From positions 1-14,653 of the forward strand of contig CAWUID010000043.1 of NCBI GenBank assembly GCA_963922315.1: a stretch of 14,653 nucleotides of DNA. Direction: 5' to 3'. Position 1 is the first letter of the stretch, and the number at the start of each line of letters is the position of its first letter. The position numbers and the translations under genes were made by a program. This document shows, piece after piece, positions 6,935-13,303 of this stretch. The notes under the pieces are model-generated. The model was not told the DNA's origin. It saw nothing but the letters and a program-made list of their open reading frames with translations, and made no database searches. The DNA is from JAHDBG01 sp963922315 (lineage in GTDB: Bacteria > Pseudomonadota > Gammaproteobacteria > Chromatiales > Chromatiaceae).

Positions 6935-8080
6935 TTAGCGTTTAGCTTTGATATCGGCGGGCTGTACGATGCTGGCCTGGTTGCCCCAGGCGTTGCGCTC
7001 ATAGGTAACAACAGCTGCTATATCAACATCATTCAGGATGTCGCGATAGGCTGCCATGGCGCTGCCTGTCTTGCCGTTGAGCACAATGTCAATATGTGCA
7101 GCAGGATCTTCCGCGATTGCCATAGCGCTGCCTGCTAATGCCGGGAAAACTGGTGGCAGGCCCTGGCCGTTTGGCTGATGACAGGCAGCGCAGTTTGTTT
7201 TGTATACGGCTTCGCCTTTTGCCATCAGTTCATCTTTAGTCCAGACTCGGTCTGCTGAGTTCGCGATGTCAGCCGCAGCTTGTTTCTGTTCTGCCACCCA
7301 CACTGCATAGTCTGCGGGTTCTTTTGCAACCACGACGACTGGCATGAATGCATGGTCTTTCCCGCATAGTTCGGCACACTTGCCGCGGTATGTTCCAGGT
7401 TGATCAATGACAGTCCAGGATTCGTTAATAAACCCCGGGATTGCATCTTTTTTCCAACCCAGTTCGGGTACCCACCAGGAATGAATGACATCAGCAGCAG
7501 TGAGCAGGAAGCGAATCTTTTTACCAGTGGGCACGACCAATGGGTTGTCGACATCCAGCAGATAGGTATCTCCGAATACAGTCAGGTCAGTATTGGCATT
7601 AAGCTGACGGGCATCATTGTGATCCGGGTGTAGTGAACTGACAATAGACAGGCCTTCAGCTTCGGTATCGACATAGTCATATTTCCATTTCCATTGAATG
7701 CCAGTGACTTTCACCGTCATGTCAGCATCTGATGTATCTTCCATTGCCAGCAATACTTTAGTAGCCGGAATTGCCATGCTGACCAGGATGATGATCGGAA
7801 TCAGAGTCCAGATGAACTCCATAGTTGTGCTTTCGTGAAACTGTGCAGCTTTCACACCTCTGGATTTGCGGTGTCTGAACATGGAGTAAATCATGACACC
7901 AAACACAACAATACCGATGGCAACACAGATCCAGAAAATAATCATGTGCAGGTCGTAAACTGCGTGACTGGTCTGGGTGACGCCTTGTGTCATATTCAAG
8001 GTATAGTCAGCAACAGCTGTTCCGGCGCTGAGGCTGAACAGGGTCAGCAGTATTTGACACCATCTGTTGGATGTGATCAC
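6935..8080 (-). CDS. coxB: Cytochrome c oxidase subunit II with C-terminal cytochrome c domain
   Basis: This 381-residue protein takes electrons from cytochrome c through the CuA centre and passes them to CoxA. A signal peptide (about 1-24) is followed by two membrane segments (about 46-67 and 88-111) and the periplasmic cupredoxin domain. CuA ligands are His200, Cys235, Glu237, Cys239, His243 and Met246; the electron-entry aromatic stretch is GIQWKWKYDY (127-136). Residues ~281-360 form a fused class I cytochrome c with a CAACH heme site (297-301) and a likely distal ligand Met342, the caa3-like arrangement common in proteobacteria. The start is GTG at 8080, supported by GGGAGA about 6 bases upstream. 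It is the first gene of the oxidase cluster. Confidence 0.97.
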   Translation of the reverse strand: MITSNRWCQILLTLFSLSAGTAVADYTLNMTQGVTQTSHAVYDLHMIIFWICVAIGIVVFGVMIYSMFRHRKSRGVKAAQFHESTTMEFIWTLIPIIILVSMAIPATKVLLAMEDTSDADMTVKVTGIQWKWKYDYVDTEAEGLSIVSSLHPDHNDARQLNANTDLTVFGDTYLLDVDNPLVVPTGKKIRFLLTAADVIHSWWVPELGWKKDAIPGFINESWTVIDQPGTYRGKCAELCGKDHAFMPVVVVAKEPADYAVWVAEQKQAAADIANSADRVWTKDELMAKGEAVYKTNCAACHQPNGQGLPPVFPALAGSAMAIAEDPAAHIDIVLNGKTGSAMAAYRDILNDVDIAAVVTYERNAWGNQASIVQPADIKAKR

Positions 8081-8180
8081 GAAGTTTCTCCCACTGGCAG
8101 GGTTGGTTAAAGGCGCTTCTAAAAACAGGATTTTTTCACCAAAAGATGGTGATGTGCAAAACTCGGTGCTTGCAAAGTCT

Positions 8181-8229
8181 TGGCGGCCTCAGCGATGTTC
8201 AGATGGAACATCAGAATTTCAGGCCACCA
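8181..8229. repeat. Nested hairpin in the coxB upstream region
   Basis: Outer arms TGGCGGCCT (8181-8189) and AGGCCACCA (8221-8229) pair with one mismatch. Inner arms GATGTTC (8194-8200) and GAACATC (8206-8212) pair perfectly around a 5-base loop. If coxB transcription starts upstream of this point, the structure would lie in its leader, more than 100 bases before the GTG. Confidence 0.45.
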
Positions 8230-8427
8230 TTCATTTGCGGCCCTTCCGACTTATCGTTTGAGGGTAAAGTTCCCAATGCCAGGAGTATCTGGGTACTCTC
8301 GGAAGCGCTGAAAAAGACAGAATTCATCGTTGACTTTTTTGCGGCGTTGAGCGGTTGGAGCCGGTAGTAGAGTGTTGTTTGTGCAAAGGTCAGATGGCGG
8401 ATGCTGGCTTTACAGCATTGTCGTGTT

Positions 8428-8585
8428 GGGGCGTTCTCAATGAGCTGAGTGGCAATGATGTCGAGTCATTTTTTGTGCTGACAAGAAGCAATGAGGAGTC
8501 ATAGTCGTTCTATTGCGACGATTTGCAACACAGTCAGCGCGGAAAAGAGCCGGAATCAAGCTATGAGGATGATTGAAAACGCCCC
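8428..8585. repeat. 158-bp segment bounded by imperfect 14-bp inverted repeats
   Basis: The ends 8428-8441 (GGGGCGTTCTCAAT) and 8572-8585 (ATTGAAAACGCCCC) are inverted repeats with one mismatch. Inside, 8475-8482 and 8533-8540 (GTGCTGAC/GTCAGCGC) can form a second 8-bp stem with one wobble pair, and GTCG/CGAC (8504-8507, 8516-8519) a third. This nested order fits a folded RNA or a small inverted-repeat element. No flanking target duplication was found, so a transposon origin is unproven. Confidence 0.4.
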
Positions 8586-8916
8586 CTAGCGAAGCAGTCA
8601 AGAAGAGAGTGTTACAATCAAGTAAAGCGAAGCATTGAAGGCTGGCAAGGGAATCATGTCAAATTGAATAGCGGGAGATGTTGTTCGCATCATCGGTTGT
8701 GCTACAGCTCGGGTGAGGCCTGGGATAGTTCATCGCTCGTCAATCGGAAAGCCAGCTATTCGGAAATGCCCTCAAAAATGCCATGTGGTGTCGGGTTTGG
8801 CAGATGGCCTGGATTTTAAGCGTCGCAGATTTTATCTTGACCGGTGTAAGTCAGCAAGCGAAATATGTGTTCATCCGGTAATGTGGTGGCTCCGTCAGAA
8901 CCAGATGATGCGGTAG

Positions 8917-8946
8917 TTGATATTTAACCGCAGTCTGTCCTATATT
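8917..8946 (+). promoter_or_regulatory. Possible sigma-70 promoter upstream of hsdM
   Basis: TTGATA (8917-8922) and TATATT (8941-8946) are separated by 18 bases, each differing from the -35 and -10 consensus at one position. Transcription would start near 8953, directly at a 7-bp hairpin (ACCCCGA/TCGGGGT, 8955-8974), leaving a leader of about 170 bases before hsdM. Confidence 0.4.
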
Positions 8947-8954
8947 ATACTCTG

Positions 8955-8974
8955 ACCCCGAAATGGCTCGGGGT
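8955..8974 (+). repeat. Hairpin ACCCCGA/TCGGGGT in the hsdM leader
   Basis: A perfect 7-bp stem with a 6-base loop. The left arm is part of a repeated string TCTGNCCCCGA (8951-8961 and 9008-9018), so TCGGGG could pair with either copy. There is no T-run after it, so a terminator is unlikely. Confidence 0.35.
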
Positions 8975-9122
8975 GATTTGAGCGAGTCTGCCAGGCGGAA
9001 TCAATGTCTGTCCCCGATTTAAGATGACATTCGTTTGCCATTTTGTTTCACTGAACTGGTTTATACTCAGTCATTGAGTTGCATACCGAAAATATGTCTG
9101 AACACAGAACAACTGATTGATT

Positions 9123-10847
9123 ATGGCGAAAAAACTTACATTGCAGGAACTGGAATCTTTTTTGTGGGAAGCCGCAGACATTTTACGGGGTAACATGGAT
9201 GCTTCGGAATTTAAAGATTACATTCTGGGCATGTTGTTTCTGAAACGATTATCAGATGCATTTCAGGAAGAACAGGAAAAAGTGTTTCACTATTATCGCA
9301 ACAAGGGTTGGCCATCGGATAAGGCCTGGAAGTTTGCTTCGGACGAAGAAGAATATGACAAAACTTTTTTTGTGCCGGAGGGTGCCCGGTGGGAAAATCT
9401 GCAGAATTTGCAGGAGCAGATTGGTGAGGGCCTGAATAAAGTCACAGCATTAATTGAACGTTATAATCAGGCTTTGGAGGGTGTGTTAGTCAGTATTGAT
9501 TTTAATATCAAAAATAAATTGTCAGATAAAAAACTGCGCGATCTGTTAGATCATTTTTCCCGGCATCGACTACGTAACGCAGATTTTGAGCAGCCTGATT
9601 TATTAGGGAGTGCCTATGAGTATCTGATCAAGATGTTTGCAGATTCTGCCGGCAAAAAAGGCGGTGAGTTTTATACACCATCAGAAGTGGTCAGACTATT
9701 GGTCAGTTTATTGCAGCCGCATGCGGGTATGCGGATTTATGATCCGACCGCCGGTTCTGGTGGTATGTTGATAGAGACATGCAATTATCTGGTACGACAT
9801 GCCGAAAATCCGGCTAAGTTATCGTTATCTGGCCAGGAAATGAATCTGAATACCTGGGCCATTTGTAAAATGAATATGTTTTTGCATGGCGTGTTTAATG
9901 CTGATATTCGTAAAGGTGATACGCTACGTGAGCCAATGCATGTGTCCGATGGTGCACTCATGACATTTGACCGGGTAGTGGCTAACCCGCCATTCAGTCT
10001 GAAAAAATGGGGTAAACCCGAGGCGGATCAGGATGTTTACGGGCGCTTTCGTTATGGCACCCCTCCCAGAGACGCTGGTGACCTGGCTTTTGTGCAGCAC
10101 ATGCTGGCTGCGCTCAATCAGCAAGGTATGCTGGGCGTGATCATGCCACATGGTGTGTTATTTCGCGGCGGGAGTGAAAAGGTGATTCGACAGGGTTTGG
10201 CAGAGGATGATTTGATAGAAGCTGTGATTGGCCTGCCTGCCGGTTTATTCTATGGAACCAGTATTCCGGCCTGCCTGCTGATTATCAACCGGGTCAAACC
10301 GGTGCCGCGGCGAGGCAATGTTTTATTTATTAATGCAGAATGTTATTACGGTACTGACAAAGGTCAGAATAAACTGAGACCACAGGACATTGAACAGGTT
10401 ATCGATACGTTTGATCAGTATCAGACAATTGCACGTTATTCGGCAGTTGTCAGTCTGGAGATGATTCGTGAAAATGACTATAACCTGACAATCAGGCGCT
10501 ATGCTGATACGTCTCCTCCGCCGATACGATATGACGTAACGGGTTTATTACAAGGTGGTATTCCGACATGGGAAGTCCGGAATCCTTATATTCAGGCTGA
10601 AAAATTGCAGGGGTTCGATCTTTCATGTGTTCTGATACTGAAAAATGCAGATTATTATGTATTCAAGCCGGATATTGTGACAAAAAAGCAGCTACATCAT
10701 CGCCTGGAGACGGCAGCGCCGGGCGTGATCCAGCAGTGTGACCATTGGTGGGATACTTATCACGTAGCGCTGAACGAGCTGGATGCGCAGGCCCGCCAGG
10801 CTGAAGCTGTGATGCAACAGCATCTGCGGGCACTGGGTTATGCATAA
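9123..10847 (+). CDS. hsdM: Type I restriction-modification DNA methyltransferase subunit
   Basis: This protein transfers a methyl group from S-adenosylmethionine to adenine N6 in the site chosen by HsdS, acting as an M2S1 complex. From the ATG at 9123 it has 574 residues; a TTG two codons earlier is a less likely start. Residues 1-150 are the helical HsdM N-terminal domain (opening MAKKLTLQELESFLW). The N6-adenine methyltransferase domain follows, with GGEFYTP (180-186), SAM-binding motif I DPTAGSGG (207-214) and catalytic NPPF (288-291). The C-terminal ~180 residues are helical and probably contact HsdS. The ribosome site is weak. The gene overlaps hsdS by 8 bases, as in many hsdMS pairs. 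No hsdR is in the window. Confidence 0.95.
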   Translation: MAKKLTLQELESFLWEAADILRGNMDASEFKDYILGMLFLKRLSDAFQEEQEKVFHYYRNKGWPSDKAWKFASDEEEYDKTFFVPEGARWENLQNLQEQIGEGLNKVTALIERYNQALEGVLVSIDFNIKNKLSDKKLRDLLDHFSRHRLRNADFEQPDLLGSAYEYLIKMFADSAGKKGGEFYTPSEVVRLLVSLLQPHAGMRIYDPTAGSGGMLIETCNYLVRHAENPAKLSLSGQEMNLNTWAICKMNMFLHGVFNADIRKGDTLREPMHVSDGALMTFDRVVANPPFSLKKWGKPEADQDVYGRFRYGTPPRDAGDLAFVQHMLAALNQQGMLGVIMPHGVLFRGGSEKVIRQGLAEDDLIEAVIGLPAGLFYGTSIPACLLIINRVKPVPRRGNVLFINAECYYGTDKGQNKLRPQDIEQVIDTFDQYQTIARYSAVVSLEMIRENDYNLTIRRYADTSPPPIRYDVTGLLQGGIPTWEVRNPYIQAEKLQGFDLSCVLILKNADYYVFKPDIVTKKQLHHRLETAAPGVIQQCDHWWDTYHVALNELDAQARQAEAVMQQHLRALGYA

Positions 10848-11991
10848 AGCGCCACCAGGCTGGCAGCTAGCGCCACTGGGGGAGCTGGCAGAGATACGAT
10901 CCAGCCAGGTAGATAAGAAGTCACGTGACGGTGAAGTACCGGTACGCTTGTGTAACTACCGGGATGTATACCAGCATGATCAGATTACAGACCAGCTGGA
11001 TTTTATGCAGGCGACCGCCAGGTCGGCAGACATCAGTCGATTCAGCCTGCAGGCCGGCGATGTGTTGCTCACTAAAGATTCAGAATCACCGCATGATATT
11101 GGTGTATCAGCCTATGTTCCGACCAGCCTGCCAGGTGTGTTGTGCGGATACCATCTGACTTTATTGCGGCCGGATACCAGTCAATTGCTGGGTGCTTATC
11201 TGCATCAATATCTTGGTTTGCAAATGGTACGGAATTACTTTTACTTGTGTGCTCAGGGCATTACCCGGTTTGGTCTGACGAAACCGGTCTTGCATGCGTT
11301 ACCTGTGATGTATCCTGCGTTGGCGCAGCAACGGCAGCTGGTTGAGCGTTTGGGGTCAGTAGATCATCTGATCGGGCTGCATCAGGCTATATTGCGACAA
11401 CTACGCACCTTGCGCTCAGGTCTGATGCAGACGCATATCGGGCTGGGAGAGGGTTCAGCCGGATCGGATGACGCAGGTGCCAGTGTGTCAGACCGGTCAT
11501 TGCGAAGACTGGGGGACAGCCTGATGCTGGCTTATGGTAAACCTTGTCCTGAACCGATACAGCCGTATGGACGTTATCCGGTGGTAGGAGCAGGCGGGGT
11601 GATCGGTTATACGAATCGTTATTTTGTGTCCAGCCCATCAGTAGTAATCGGGCGTAAAGGAACGATTCATCAGCCGACTTATGTAGAACAGAAATGCTGG
11701 CCGATTGATACAGCCTACTATGTGCGCGAATATCGCGATATGTGTCCGCGCTGGCTTTATTATCTGTTAATGTCTTTGAATCTGTCTGCTTATAACGAAG
11801 CAACTGGTGTACCGAGCCTCAGCCGGAATACCTTTTATCGTATACCCTATCGTCATCCGTCGTTATGTGAACAACGGCAGGTCGCTGCGGCATTAAGCGC
11901 GGTTGATCAGCAGTATGCGGCGCGCCAGGCTTGTTTACAGGGTTATCGGCGGCTAAAACATGCGGTATTGCATGATTTAATAGCAGTGTAA
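10840..11991 (+). CDS. hsdS: Type I restriction-modification specificity subunit
   Basis: This 383-residue subunit recognises the bipartite DNA target and recruits HsdM (and HsdR if present). It has the two-fold layout of the family: target recognition domain 1 (about 8-158), a helical spacer (about 160-197), target recognition domain 2 (about 218-340) and a distal helical repeat (about 342-380). The two helical parts carry similar cores (ALAQQRQLVERLGSVDHL at 160-177 and SLCEQRQVAAALSAVDQQY at 341-359), which set the gap between the two half-sites. Both recognition domains appear intact, so the site should be asymmetric and bipartite; its sequence cannot be read from this. The start overlaps hsdM; the last 15 bases overlap the 3' end of lolD on the other strand. 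Confidence 0.93.
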   Translation: MHKAPPGWQLAPLGELAEIRSSQVDKKSRDGEVPVRLCNYRDVYQHDQITDQLDFMQATARSADISRFSLQAGDVLLTKDSESPHDIGVSAYVPTSLPGVLCGYHLTLLRPDTSQLLGAYLHQYLGLQMVRNYFYLCAQGITRFGLTKPVLHALPVMYPALAQQRQLVERLGSVDHLIGLHQAILRQLRTLRSGLMQTHIGLGEGSAGSDDAGASVSDRSLRRLGDSLMLAYGKPCPEPIQPYGRYPVVGAGGVIGYTNRYFVSSPSVVIGRKGTIHQPTYVEQKCWPIDTAYYVREYRDMCPRWLYYLLMSLNLSAYNEATGVPSLSRNTFYRIPYRHPSLCEQRQVAAALSAVDQQYAARQACLQGYRRLKHAVLHDLIAV

Positions 11992-12654
11992 CCTGCCGTC
12001 ACGCAGGATAAGGCAACGGTCCATCTGCCGGGCCAGCGCCATATCATGAGTGACGATCACCAGACTAGTACCCTGTTGCCGGTTCAGATCACGCATCAGG
12101 TCATACATAAGTGCTGCCGTTTGCCGATCCAGATTGCCGGTCGGCTCATCTGCCAGTAAACACACGGGGTGAGTCACCATCGCACGCGCCAGTGCGGTGC
12201 GCTGGCGCTCGCCGCCGGACAAGGCGGGTGGTTTATGTTGCACTCGTTCGCTGAGCCCGACATTTTCCAGCATTGCCATGGCGCGTGTTATTGCCTGCGC
12301 ACGTTGCAGGCCGCCGATCATCAGGGGGAGTGCAACATTTTCCAGTGCGGACAGTTCGGCCAGCAAATGATGAAATTGGTACACAAAGCCGAGCTGTTGA
12401 TTGCGTACCCGGCTGCGTTCTTTGGTATTCATCTGACTCAATTCCCGATCTTGCAGCCGCACGATACCCTGAGTGGGTCGCTCTAACCCGCCCAGGCAGT
12501 GCAGTAAGGTGCTTTTGCCGGAACCAGATGCGCCGACAATTGCAATCTGCTCACCTGCCTGCAGGGTCAGATTCACCCCGCGCAATACGACAACGCGATC
12601 CTGAGCTGCACCAAAATGCTGATGCAGATCAGTTGCCTGTAGGACATGATTCAT
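11977..12654 (-). CDS. lolD: Lipoprotein-releasing ABC transporter ATPase LolD
   Basis: This 225-residue ATPase powers release of outer-membrane lipoproteins from the inner membrane to LolA. The ABC motifs are intact: Walker A GASGSGKS (41-48), Q-loop Gln93, signature LSGGE (145-149), Walker B ending ADE with Glu170, and H-loop His203. The Q-loop region QFHHLLAELSALENV (93-107) is typical of LolD and separates it from the close relatives FtsE and MacB. Its partner lolC lies upstream, but a hicAB pair sits between them. A TATACT box at 12703-12708 could be a -10 element for separate expression, though no good -35 was found. It ends inside the convergent hsdS gene. Confidence 0.95.
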   Translation of the reverse strand: MNHVLQATDLHQHFGAAQDRVVVLRGVNLTLQAGEQIAIVGASGSGKSTLLHCLGGLERPTQGIVRLQDRELSQMNTKERSRVRNQQLGFVYQFHHLLAELSALENVALPLMIGGLQRAQAITRAMAMLENVGLSERVQHKPPALSGGERQRTALARAMVTHPVCLLADEPTGNLDRQTAALMYDLMRDLNRQQGTSLVIVTHDMALARQMDRCLILRDGRLHCY

Positions 12655-12714
12655 AGTGTCATAACAGCGATAATCATGATTTGGCCTTTACGCAGATTAA
12701 AGAGTATATGCTGC

Positions 12715-13044
12715 TCAATGAGACAATTTTGCGCTGGCAATGCGATTTAAGCTCATACCTGATTCTGCCGCTTCAATGGCAAGGTGGCGATGAATTTCTG
12801 GTGCAATATGAACCATAAATTTTCCGCTATATTGACGAGTCGTAATGGGAGATGGAATGGATTCAATATTGTTTTTCATATCAACGATGCATTCAGAAAC
12901 TAATGATCGAACCCCTTTCAGTGCATCTTCTGGTGTCTTATCAAGCCAGCTCAGGCCTGGAAATTCTGTACATAGTCCTACAAACTCACTATCTTCTTCT
13001 GACCACATAACACGATAAGTATATTTATCCATTTCCGGAATCAT
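12715..13044 (-). CDS. hicB: Antitoxin HicB
   Basis: HicB proteins neutralise the HicA mRNA-interferase toxin and repress their own operon. From the ATG at 13044 the product has 109 residues. The N-terminal part (about 6-60) has the partly degraded RNase H-like fold of the HicB family (DKYTYRVMWSEEDSEFVGLC). The C-terminal part (about 73-107; SGKFMVHIAPEIHRHLAIEA followed by SGMSLNRIASAKL) looks like a ribbon-helix-helix DNA-binding domain. This start has GAGG six bases upstream; a TTG at 13065 and an ATG at 13032 are alternatives. It overlaps hicA by 20 bases, so the two are translated together. The gene order (toxin first) is usual for hicAB. It lies 60 bp before lolD. Confidence 0.9.
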   Translation of the reverse strand: MIPEMDKYTYRVMWSEEDSEFVGLCTEFPGLSWLDKTPEDALKGVRSLVSECIVDMKNNIESIPSPITTRQYSGKFMVHIAPEIHRHLAIEAAESGMSLNRIASAKLSH

Positions 13045-13288
13045 GATCTGCCTCAAGTTTTTCAATTGCCAGTAGTACCTGCTTCACCTGATAGAGTTTC
13101 GCTTTGCCTTTATTGTTTTGAATATTCACACGAGGATTGCCAGACCATGGTGTTTTGAAAATACAATGACTACCACTGCTTTGGCGGGCCTTGCCGAAGT
13201 AATACTCACACACTTTTTTCAATTCTTCGAAGCGAACCCCCGAGGGATTTATTTTCATCTGTTGTACAATTTTTATAATACTAGCCAT
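13025..13288 (-). CDS. hicA: mRNA-interferase toxin HicA
   Basis: HicA toxins have a small double-stranded-RNA-binding-like fold and cleave mRNAs, stopping translation until HicB binds them. This one has 87 residues, at the long end for the family. The catalytic His is His41 in SGSHCIFKTPW, preceded by the helix and loop typical of the fold (EELKKVCEYYFGKARQSS). The C-terminal tail is acidic. It starts only 15 bp after the lolC stop and overlaps hicB. A 6-bp inverted repeat flanks its start codon, a plausible operator. Since the key His is present, the toxin is probably functional. Confidence 0.9.
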   Translation of the reverse strand: MASIIKIVQQMKINPSGVRFEELKKVCEYYFGKARQSSGSHCIFKTPWSGNPRVNIQNNKGKAKLYQVKQVLLAIEKLEADHDSGNG

Positions 13289-13301
13289 ACACGTATAGTA
13301 T
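13278..13301 (-). promoter_or_regulatory. Possible HicB operator across the hicA start
   Basis: ATACTA (13278-13283) and TAGTAT (13296-13301) are perfect 6-bp inverted arms with a 12-base spacer that contains the hicA ATG (13286-13288). HicB proteins with a ribbon-helix-helix domain usually bind such spaced half-sites near the hicA promoter. The upstream arm on the minus strand could also contribute a -10-like TACTAT. Binding is inferred only. Confidence 0.35.
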
Positions 13302-13303
13302 CA

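Larger units (their letters stand above)
8081..9122. other. Gene-poor gap of about 1 kb between divergent coxB and hsdM
   Basis: No frame here shows a recognisable domain, a good start with ribosome site, or a length beyond chance. Plus-strand frames at 8146-8367 and 8713-8916 are open but unconvincing. The gap must hold the coxB and hsdM promoters. It also contains a nested hairpin (8181-8229), a ~158-bp segment bounded by imperfect 14-bp inverted repeats (8428-8585), a direct repeat AGCGAAGCA (8588-8596 and 8626-8634), and a possible promoter plus hairpin (8917-8974). It may be a decayed gene or element, or encode a structured RNA; I see no close match to 6S, tmRNA, RNase P or SRP RNA. Confidence 0.6.

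Noticed and set aside
8119..8211. 30-codon minus-strand frame upstream of coxB as a leader peptide
   Set aside because: Its ATG sits in a hairpin with no ribosome site and the peptide has no attenuation-like run of one amino acid.
8181..8300. Resemblance to the start of 5S rRNA (TGGCGGCC..AGCG)
   Set aside because: The similarity stops after about 15 bases; the conserved internal 5S segments and 3' strand are missing.
8146..8367. 73-codon plus-strand frame in the gene-poor gap
   Set aside because: No ribosome site, no recognisable domain, and it crosses the nested hairpin; length is within chance.
8713..8916. 67-codon plus-strand frame in the gene-poor gap
   Set aside because: Odd basic composition, no ribosome site, no family resemblance.
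11387..11803. 138-codon minus-strand frame opposite hsdS
   Set aside because: Antisense shadow of hsdS with no domain or start signal.
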